Source: a virus
Reading direction: 5' to 3' (one strand)
Length of the DNA stretch: 20,211 bases
IMG/VR virus record: IMGVR_UViG_3300013005_004254
Coordinates: 1-20,211 of that record
Part shown: one piece after another, positions 14,335 through 20,211 of the stretch
How the letters are laid out: each line of letters begins with the position of its first letter
Position numbering within the stretch: the first letter of the stretch is position 1
Notes under the pieces: model-generated
Databases searched by the model: none
Told to the model about the DNA's origin: nothing
What the model saw: the letters and a program-made list of their open reading frames with translations, nothing else
Made by a program: the position numbers and the translations under genes

Positions 14335-15075
14335 TCTCACATTCAAAGTTTTAAAGATTGGCGTTTAAATGAAGATCGTTTTTATCAAAACGAGCTTAAT
14401 CCAATCTTTTGGTCCAATAAAGAATTTGATGCTTCCGTCAGGGAAAAGCTATTACAAATAGCTCAGGAATTCTATTCCTCTTTCAAATTGGAAATCCCCA
14501 TCGATGATATCCAATTAACAGGATCTCTTGCAAATTATAACTGGACCCCTAAATCAGACTTAGATGTTCATATCCTAATAGATTTTTCTAAGATTAATCC
14601 AGATCTAGCTTTAGTAAAAAAAGCAATGGATGGTCAAAGATTCATTTGGAATCTGAGGCATAATATTGTGATCAGAGGGTTTGATGTTGAGCTTTATCTC
14701 CAAGATGTTAGAGAGCAACACATTGCTTCTGGCCTATTCTCCCTATCAAATAATCAATGGATTAAGATTCCGGAATACAACCCTCCTCAAATAGACGAGA
14801 ATGACGTTGATCTCAAATTTTTAGGTTTGGCTAACGATATCAAAGAAATTGAGGCGAGACTATTAAATCCGGATCCTGGTGTATCGCCAAGAGAGCTTAA
14901 CGAGCATGCAGAAAAAGTTAAGTCTAAGATCATGAAAATGAGAAAAGAAGGTCTAGCAGAAAGGGGGGAGTTCTCCGTAGAAAACCTAGTCTTTAAAAAA
15001 TTAAGAAACGAAGGATATATAGAGAAACTAATAGACCTTATATCAAGGTCCTATGAACAAATCTATAATGAATAA
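14329..15075 (+). CDS. Pol-beta-superfamily nucleotidyltransferase with a possible capsid-targeting peptide
   Basis: A 248-residue protein read from GTG; an in-frame TAA directly precedes it and no earlier start exists. The nucleotidyltransferase signature is complete: G65-S66, D77-x-D79 and a third acidic strand 'FDVELYL' with D119/E121. This core is intact, so activity (NMP transfer to RNA, protein or a small molecule) is likely. The C-terminal part (about 150-248) is helical and charged. The N-terminus 'HIQSFKDWRLNE' ending at E15 resembles T4 capsid-targeting peptides such as MKTYQEFIAE of internal protein I, which gp21 removes after (L/I)xE. Together with a start-hiding hairpin, a GATATATA motif and location before head genes, this suggests a late, packaged protein. 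The substrate is unknown. Confidence 0.82.
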   Translation: MGSHIQSFKDWRLNEDRFYQNELNPIFWSNKEFDASVREKLLQIAQEFYSSFKLEIPIDDIQLTGSLANYNWTPKSDLDVHILIDFSKINPDLALVKKAMDGQRFIWNLRHNIVIRGFDVELYLQDVREQHIASGLFSLSNNQWIKIPEYNPPQIDENDVDLKFLGLANDIKEIEARLLNPDPGVSPRELNEHAEKVKSKIMKMRKEGLAERGEFSVENLVFKKLRNEGYIEKLIDLISRSYEQIYNE

Positions 15076-15086
15076 AAGCAAATAAA

Positions 15087-17687
15087 ATGTCGGGAATTTA
15101 CAAAGGATATAATCCGGTTTTTGAATCTTTACAAAAAGAGATCTTCGAACAGGAGCAAAAAGCAGCTAAACCTTCTGCCCTTTCCAGAGCAATTTATGAC
15201 GTATTTACGTCGTTAATTATGAGTGGGAAAGACGAAGCAATTAAAACCCCAGAAGGGTTTAAAGCTGCAATGGATCAGATTCTAAAATCAACTTCATTAG
15301 AAGGTATTAAAATCGAGATTCTTAAAAAGATCGATACTTTAATTCAAACAGATAAAGATCAGGCCGAAGCTCTTCAACAAAGTAAAACATACGTCGCACA
15401 ACTTATAGACCAATTGGTACAAACAATTGGTGGAAAGGCAGATTTAGTAAAATCTGTGATTGATGATATGAATTCTTATATTGGAGGAACAGTTTCTGGC
15501 TTACAAAGTGTAAAAGCCCAGCTTCAACAAAACGAAAGCTTAGTTTCTAAATACGTTGCAGAAAGAAAAAGAACTGGAGATGAAGGATCACCTGCAGAAG
15601 GTATAGACGATAAGAAATGGTGGGTAAACCTTTCTAAGTCTTGTTTAGACACAGCAGTTTCTTTTTCTGGTGAAACCGAATCAGCATTAACAGACAAAAG
15701 ACTTTCAAGTAATGGAGAAATGCAAAAATTCTCTGAAATGTCCCAAAAGTTTGTACAGGATGCTAGAAATTTAGCAGTAACTGGAAGAGCAGGACTTTTA
15801 AACACTGGTAAGATCGAAACAGCCAGTGGTAAGATGAAAGGTGAGGAATACAGGGTTGCTGCAACAAACCTTGTTAATGAGATTCTGAGACAAAGAAATC
15901 TTTTCAGACAACTAAGAAATTCTTTAACTAATATACCAACTCCTCCGATTCAGGATGTTCCGGTAGTTTGTCCAGCTGGATTCGTTTATGATGCAAACAA
16001 AAAAGCTTGTGTTGCTAAACCAAGTCCTGCACCGACTCCTGGCCCAGGCCCAAGTCCTACACCAACCCCGACACCTACCCCTTCTAGCGGATGTGAATTC
16101 CCTATTAAGATGAGTGGTAAGAAATGTCCTGAAGTAAAGGCAGTGCAAGAAAAATTAATGAGCATGGGTTCTTGTATCAAGGATATTCTTGCTAAGAGAG
16201 GAGGAGCGGATGGAAAATATGGTAAGGCAACAGCAAAACTTTGTAACATTACGTATGCTTATCTAACAGGGGCAACTTCATTTAACGAATTAGGTGATTT
16301 ATCTAAGGCGATGTATGATGTTATCATGTCAGGTTCAGCAACAATAGCTGCTAAAGAATCATATTATGCTATTCCAGCTGCAGATTTCCAAAAAATTATG
16401 GAAAGAAAAATATTTGAAAGAGAATCAGAATCCGCAGGATCTGTGATTTCTTTTGATGATTTTGCTAAAATCTTAAACGAGGACGAGGTAGCAGCAGTGA
16501 CCCCACCAGCACCAACAGTATCTCTAGCAGATTGTATCTGTAAAACATATGATTCAGGAGCTATCGACGCAGCTTGCGCTAAAACTATAGTGCCTATACC
16601 CGTACCAGATCCTGATAAAGAAGATGATAAAAAGGTTTGGGAATGGAAAGGTCTTAAACCACTTCCTGACGGAATTTATGGTTTATCTTATGACGAAAGT
16701 TGGGGAGAATGGTGGGCAAGTAAAGGAACTGCTATCGGAATTGGTGTTATCTTAGTTGTTGCTATTGCAGCAACAGCAGGTGCATTTGCACCAGCAGGAG
16801 TAGCAGCAGCGGGGGCAGCGGGAGCAGGGGGAACAGCAGCCGGGGCGGGAGCAGCAGTAGCAGGAGCAGAGGTAGCGGCGGCAGGAGCAGCAACAGTAGC
16901 AGGAGCAGAAGTAGCGGCAGGAACGGCAGCAACAGCAGCGGGAGCAGAAGTAGCAGCAGGAACAGCAGCAACAAAGGTTGGCTTATTAGCTAAGTTAGGA
17001 ACTGCTATTAAAGGGGCAAGTCTTGCAGGGGCTCAAGCTGGAGCAATGGGAGCATTAACAAGTCCAGTTGCTATCGGGGCAGGAGCAATAGGTGGAGCAG
17101 CAGCAGATTCTTTATTTGATGGAAGATCTGGTGTTGGAATCAGCTTATTCAATGGATTCATTTCAAAAACTGGTATAGTATCAATAGCAAGGGGTTTAAG
17201 TGATACCTATGATGGATATGTTACAAAAGAGGATGTCCAAGCATTCATGGCTTCTCTTTGTATTTTAAGAGGAGCTTGGACAGAAAGAAACGGAAAACCT
17301 GTTTCAGCTTGGGGTGAGGTTAAGAGAAGGTACATGGAAATGGAAACCGGAGAAAACATTGACCAACAACTAGGTAAGGGGGAATATGGAACGATGCTGG
17401 TTAGAGCAGTTGAAAACTTCCCAGATATTGAATCTGATAATATGGAAGATGGATCAAAAGTAAACTCAGACGATGCTAAAAAACTTATCGAAGAAGCAGT
17501 AGCACTTTTAAATGCTAATGAAGGCGATCTGTTACAAAATCTTTCTAATATCACAGAGGCAGAAATTAAGGAAGTTAAGAAAGGAGTTAAGATCGTAAAA
17601 ACAAGCGAGTCTGAAGAATCTGGAGCACCTGCTGATAAAACGGAAGCACCAGCATCACCAGCAGCATCAGGAGCTAATAAGATATAA
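15087..17687 (+). CDS. Large probable virion protein with Pro/Thr linker, PG-binding-like domain and Gly/Ala membrane segment
   Basis: 866 residues, family not recognised. Visible order: a helical N-terminal region (1-290); a Cys-pair segment 'CPAGFVYDANKKAC'; a Pro/Thr/Gly linker (about 311-334); a segment 'CPEVKAVQEKLMSMG....DGKYGKATAKL' (about 348-390) that resembles a peptidoglycan-binding type 1 domain; an internal 'SFDDFAKILNED' (456-466) matching the prohead-protease rule after E465; a strong hydrophobic helix 'AIGIGVILVVAIAATAGAF' (about 549-567) leading into a Gly/Ala-rich stretch to about 680; and a charged C-terminal region. No signal peptide. The gene lies between the nucleotidyltransferase and the protease. 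A head-internal or ejected protein that contacts wall and membrane during entry is a reasonable guess, but tail or baseplate roles are not excluded. Confidence 0.75.
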   Translation: MSGIYKGYNPVFESLQKEIFEQEQKAAKPSALSRAIYDVFTSLIMSGKDEAIKTPEGFKAAMDQILKSTSLEGIKIEILKKIDTLIQTDKDQAEALQQSKTYVAQLIDQLVQTIGGKADLVKSVIDDMNSYIGGTVSGLQSVKAQLQQNESLVSKYVAERKRTGDEGSPAEGIDDKKWWVNLSKSCLDTAVSFSGETESALTDKRLSSNGEMQKFSEMSQKFVQDARNLAVTGRAGLLNTGKIETASGKMKGEEYRVAATNLVNEILRQRNLFRQLRNSLTNIPTPPIQDVPVVCPAGFVYDANKKACVAKPSPAPTPGPGPSPTPTPTPTPSSGCEFPIKMSGKKCPEVKAVQEKLMSMGSCIKDILAKRGGADGKYGKATAKLCNITYAYLTGATSFNELGDLSKAMYDVIMSGSATIAAKESYYAIPAADFQKIMERKIFERESESAGSVISFDDFAKILNEDEVAAVTPPAPTVSLADCICKTYDSGAIDAACAKTIVPIPVPDPDKEDDKKVWEWKGLKPLPDGIYGLSYDESWGEWWASKGTAIGIGVILVVAIAATAGAFAPAGVAAAGAAGAGGTAAGAGAAVAGAEVAAAGAATVAGAEVAAGTAATAAGAEVAAGTAATKVGLLAKLGTAIKGASLAGAQAGAMGALTSPVAIGAGAIGGAAADSLFDGRSGVGISLFNGFISKTGIVSIARGLSDTYDGYVTKEDVQAFMASLCILRGAWTERNGKPVSAWGEVKRRYMEMETGENIDQQLGKGEYGTMLVRAVENFPDIESDNMEDGSKVNSDDAKKLIEEAVALLNANEGDLLQNLSNITEAEIKEVKKGVKIVKTSESEESGAPADKTEAPASPAASGANKI
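16860..16976 (+). repeat. 39-bp tandem repeat (three 13-residue Ala/Gly units)
   Basis: Three in-frame units of 13 residues, AGAEVAAxGxAATx type (protein residues 592-630), with the last two nearly identical. They lie inside a wider GCA/GGA-rich Ala-Gly stretch (about 16786-16976) whose reverse strand gives a spurious Leu-rich open frame. Confidence 0.8.
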
Positions 17688-17707
17688 AAGAATTATCTGA
17701 AAATACA

Positions 17708-17715
17708 GATATATA
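17708..17715 (+). promoter_or_regulatory. Candidate late promoter GATATATA before the protease-scaffold gene
   Basis: Third intergenic copy of the octamer, 22 bases before the ATG at 17738 and followed by AAAATAAATAAA. A short hairpin (TATCTG 17694-17699 with CAGATA 17706-17711) overlaps its 5' end, but no arm reaches the start codon. The rest of this 50-base gap shows nothing else. Confidence 0.5.
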
Positions 17716-17737
17716 GTAAAATAAATAAAGCAGCAGA

Positions 17738-19828
17738 ATGAGTCTTAATAATGAGTTCGTTTTAGTCCTGGAGAAATCCTCGCAAAACCTTAAAACAGAA
17801 AAAACAGGGAATGATTATTTCCTTGAGGGTATTGCAGCTGTTTTTGGAAAAGAAAATTCCAATCAGAGAATATACGAGGAAAAAGAATATCTTCCACATT
17901 TAGAATATCTTAAAGAAAAGATCAACCAGAAAAGATTAGTTGGTGAATTTGATCACCCTAAAGAGTTTGATGTTTCCCTTAAAAATATCTCCCATTTAGT
18001 GGAAGAACTTAACTATGATCAAAAGGACAGAACACTAAGAATTAAAGTTAGACTTTTAGATACTCCTGCTGGTAAAATTGCCAAATCGCTTGTTGATGCA
18101 GGAATTCCAGTTTCTATCTCTTCAAGAGCTGCTGGCAATGTTTTAGAAAACAAAAAAGTTCAAATTAAGAAGATTTTTACCTATGATCTAGTTGCAGATC
18201 CTGGATTCGAAAATGCTCAATTAGATAGGGTTTATGAGAGTTTTGGTGTTAATATGAACGAAAAAAATAAGACTGAATCAGTTTTAAATGGTCTTCCTTT
18301 AATAAACGAAAGCTTTGGATTAGAAAATGATTCAAATTTTAAGATATATAGAATAAAAGATCAGGAAAAAATACAAAAGCTTCTAGACAGGGAGCCAAAT
18401 AAGACGACTTCTATCATGGAAAATAACTTTGTTACAGCGGACGAGATGAACGGATATTCTAAGTTAATTAAAAAAGAACTTGATGGTATCAAGTCTTCAA
18501 TTGACTCTATTAAATCAGTTAAAGAAGCCGCTAAACCAGTAAGCTCATCATCTTCTCTAGAAGAAAGAGTTATCAAGCTAGAAAAATATGCTGACTACTT
18601 AGCAGAAAATCTAGAAGCTTCAATTAAATACGGAGAGTACCTAGCAGAAAATCTAGAGGACACCGTTTCTTATGCTAAGTATCTTGCTGAGAACCTTGAT
18701 AAATCTATTTCCTATGGAAAATATTTAGCAGAGCATTTAGATAATAATATTTCTTACGCAGAATATATTGCAGAGAACGTAGATAGTAGTTTAACCGCTG
18801 TTAAAACACTAAGTGAAAAAGTAGATCAATCTATTGCTTATTCTGAATATGTAGGTGAAAATCTTGATAAGAATATCAGATACAGTGAGTATCTTGCGGA
18901 GAACCTAGATAAGAACATTTCTTATTCTGAGTATCTTGCAGAGAATGTTGACAAGAACATTTCTTACTCTGAGTATCTTGCAGAAAACCTAGATAAAGGT
19001 TTAGCTTACTCTGAATACCTTGCAGAGAACCTAGATAAGAACATTTCTTACTCTGAGTATCTTGCAGAAAACCTAGATAAAGGTTTAGCTTATTCAGATT
19101 ACTTAGGAGAGAATCTAGATAAGACTGTACATTACAGCGAGTATCTAGCAGAAAAATTAGCTAACAATATCAGCTATGCTGAATATATTGCTGAAGCTAT
19201 TAACTCCACAAACGGAACAAAAGAAATGAAGGAAGCAGTAACTAAAGCTATTTCAGAAGACACAAACACTTCTGGATTTGCTGGTAACTACACTGCAATC
19301 TCTTCTAAAATCGACAACTTATTAGACACTGTCAATAAACAAAAGACAGAAGAAATAGCAGAAAAGAAAAGTTATCCTTTCCTTGGCATGATGAACAGCC
19401 AAGCTAAGAATGAATTTTTAGCTCTGCACGAAGGCCAAAAACAAAAGGTCGTTAAAGCTCTAAACGAAAGCAATTACTCATCCGAAAAAGAAGTAATTGA
19501 AATTATGGGTAAAGCTCTGGTTGAACAAAATCAATCTGGAGAAAAGTTCTTAGATCTAATGCCTGAAAAAATTAAAGCTGTTTGGGAAACAATGAACGAA
19601 GGTCAAAAAGCCTCGATTATTGCTCAAAGCAAGTTTTACAGACTAGATACCCCTTACCAGATTCAAAACTTCTGGAGCACAAGAGGTATTTCAGTTCCTA
19701 AAGCAAGTGTTCAAAGAATAGACGAATCCCTAAATGAATCTGCAATCTCCACTCCACAACCTAAGGGTGTTTCGAGAGAATACATCGCTAACTTGGGAGA
19801 AGCGTTGGAGGCGAGATTTAAAAAATAA
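17738..19828 (+). CDS. 21: Prohead protease fused to a repeat-rich scaffold (T4 gp21 + gp22-like)
   Basis: A 696-residue protein. Residues about 1-185 are a T4 gp21-type (assemblin-fold) serine protease: 'EGIAAVF..ENSNQRIY', 'LVGEFDHPKEF' with the catalytic-type His73, and 'VSISSRA' with S128-S129-R130 comparable to SSRG of gp21. 'LINES' at 188-192 is a likely self-cleavage site at the domain boundary. Residues 284-493 are fifteen 14-residue helical repeats, and 494-696 is a helical region with two more LNE-S sites (E577 and E667). T4 makes protease and scaffold (gp22) from separate adjacent genes; here one gene occupies both positions just before the capsid gene. Predicted role: internal core of the prohead, then autolysis, cleavage of head proteins and self-destruction to peptides. 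Confidence 0.88.
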   Translation: MSLNNEFVLVLEKSSQNLKTEKTGNDYFLEGIAAVFGKENSNQRIYEEKEYLPHLEYLKEKINQKRLVGEFDHPKEFDVSLKNISHLVEELNYDQKDRTLRIKVRLLDTPAGKIAKSLVDAGIPVSISSRAAGNVLENKKVQIKKIFTYDLVADPGFENAQLDRVYESFGVNMNEKNKTESVLNGLPLINESFGLENDSNFKIYRIKDQEKIQKLLDREPNKTTSIMENNFVTADEMNGYSKLIKKELDGIKSSIDSIKSVKEAAKPVSSSSSLEERVIKLEKYADYLAENLEASIKYGEYLAENLEDTVSYAKYLAENLDKSISYGKYLAEHLDNNISYAEYIAENVDSSLTAVKTLSEKVDQSIAYSEYVGENLDKNIRYSEYLAENLDKNISYSEYLAENVDKNISYSEYLAENLDKGLAYSEYLAENLDKNISYSEYLAENLDKGLAYSDYLGENLDKTVHYSEYLAEKLANNISYAEYIAEAINSTNGTKEMKEAVTKAISEDTNTSGFAGNYTAISSKIDNLLDTVNKQKTEEIAEKKSYPFLGMMNSQAKNEFLALHEGQKQKVVKALNESNYSSEKEVIEIMGKALVEQNQSGEKFLDLMPEKIKAVWETMNEGQKASIIAQSKFYRLDTPYQIQNFWSTRGISVPKASVQRIDESLNESAISTPQPKGVSREYIANLGEALEARFKK
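18587..19216 (+). repeat. Fifteen 42-bp units encoding 14-residue YSEYLAENLDKNIS-type repeats
   Basis: Residues 284-493 divide into fifteen units of 14 residues, the sixth and last most diverged. Units 10 and 12 are identical over all 42 bases, and units 9-10 and 11-12 look like an 84-base duplication. Two heptads per unit fit an amphipathic or coiled-coil helix. Nearly every unit has L-A-E, which fits the gp21 cleavage rule. Confidence 0.9.
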
Positions 19829-19838
19829 CATTTTTAAA
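19817..19838 (+). other. Weak A/T-only inverted repeat between scaffold and capsid genes
   Basis: TTTAAAAA (19817-19824) and TTTTTAAA (19831-19838) are perfect inverted repeats around a 6-base spacer containing the scaffold stop. It could be a processing site or chance in A/T-rich DNA. No GATATATA is present in this 14-base gap. Confidence 0.2.
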
Positions 19839-19842
19839 CAAA

Positions 19843-20211
19843 ATGCAACTTATTAATCAACATGAAATTTATGATACCTGGGCTCCAGTACTTGAGAGCA
19901 AAACAGGTATCCAAGATAGAGGTAAGTTAGATTGGTTAACCAAATACTGCCACTATCACTCACTAAACGAATCTGCCGGAGCGTACAACTCTTTAGGCGT
20001 ATTAAACGGTATGGGCCAAGTATCTCCTGCTTCTAACGTAGGTTTATCTGGCGGTCCTGCTGGCTTCTATGCTGGTGGTTCTTACGCAGGAACTGGTCTT
20101 GGTTCTGGCGATAAATTCCCTTCTCTTTTACCTTTAGCTATTCAAGTAGCTGCTAAAACAGTAGGTTTTGATATCGTTCCAGTTATCCCAATGAGCGGTC
20201 CTACAGGAGTA
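19843..20211 (+). CDS. 23: Major capsid protein, T4 gp23-like (3' end outside window)
   Basis: The first 123 residues of the main head shell protein. The ATG at 19843 is 14 bases after the scaffold stop behind an A-rich leader. Two segments match T4 gp23: 'IYDTWAPVLE' (9-18) with LLNKWKPLLE near the gp23 N-terminus, and 'VGFDIVPVIPMSGPTG' (107-122) with IAFDICGVQPMNSPTG. In T4 the first 65 residues are removed by gp21 after an (L/I)xE site; here 'SLNE' ending at E43, followed by Ser, is the clear counterpart, so the propeptide would be shorter. Residues 53-90 are rich in Gly, Ser and Ala. The open frame runs to the window edge. Confidence 0.93.
   Translation, partial: MQLINQHEIYDTWAPVLESKTGIQDRGKLDWLTKYCHYHSLNESAGAYNSLGVLNGMGQVSPASNVGLSGGPAGFYAGGSYAGTGLGSGDKFPSLLPLAIQVAAKTVGFDIVPVIPMSGPTGV

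Noticed and set aside
16762-16974. Leu-rich reverse-strand open frame that looks like a membrane peptide
   Set aside because: It is the complement of GCA/GGA-rich Ala/Gly codons; there is no start context or conserved feature.
18587-19216. 42-bp repeats considered as a CRISPR or an origin-type array
   Set aside because: There are no unique spacers and the units are exactly 14 codons, in frame, with mostly synonymous or conservative differences.

Overview
This window is about 20 kb of a T4-like tailed-phage (myovirus) genome that probably infects a member of the Bacteroidota. The virion genes have T4 counterparts: portal gp20, prohead protease gp21 and major capsid protein gp23. So do several replication genes: ATP-dependent ligase gp30, clamp-loader ATPase gp44 and an RNase H/FEN-type nuclease. 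Three things suggest the host: the DNA is AT-rich, starts are preceded by A/T-rich stretches rather than clear Shine-Dalgarno sequences, and two intergenic gaps carry the Bacteroidota -7 element TATATTTG. All genes read on the + strand, almost without gaps. No tRNA, CRISPR, insertion sequence or integrase was seen, and no gene-free stretch exceeds 60 bases.

Layout. (1) 1-2822: two tandem portal paralogues, the first cut by the window edge. (2) 2828-7154: a host-like promoter, then ligase, clamp-loader ATPase, a guanylate-kinase-like protein, a 5' nuclease and a 133-residue protein, joined by 1-4 base overlaps or a 1-base gap. (3) 7162-12725: a hairpin with an embedded GATATATA motif, then a collagen-like tail fibre with a C-terminal S74 chaperone, a UVR-motif protein, a protein of unknown function, a DUF115/MptE-like protein and a UvsE-like protein lacking most metal ligands. 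(4) 12725-14286: a second copy of the host-like promoter, then an Fpg/Nei glycosylase and a 3'-5' exonuclease. (5) 14297-17687: a second hairpin with GATATATA, then a Pol-beta-type nucleotidyltransferase and an 866-residue probable virion protein. (6) 17708-20211: a third GATATATA without a start-blocking hairpin, then a prohead protease fused to a repeat-rich scaffold, and the start of the major capsid protein.

The most interesting signal is regulatory. The two DNA-metabolism operons start from promoters matching at 26 of 35 positions (ACATTTT, CCGAG and TATATTTG at identical spacing). Each operon runs into a 12-bp hairpin with one bulged base that overlaps the start codon of the next, virion-type gene and carries GATATATA in its 5' arm and loop. 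This is the logic known for T4 gene e and soc: early read-through RNA folds and hides the start, while late RNA begins inside the hairpin and is translated. It is inferred here from sequence only.

A second theme is capsid maturation. A recurring (L/I)NE-(S/D) sequence, matching the T4 gp21 cleavage rule (L/I)xE, occurs near the N-terminus of the capsid protein, at the protease/scaffold boundary, and at residue 15 of the nucleotidyltransferase. The last has the look of a T4 capsid-targeting peptide, so this enzyme may be packaged and injected.
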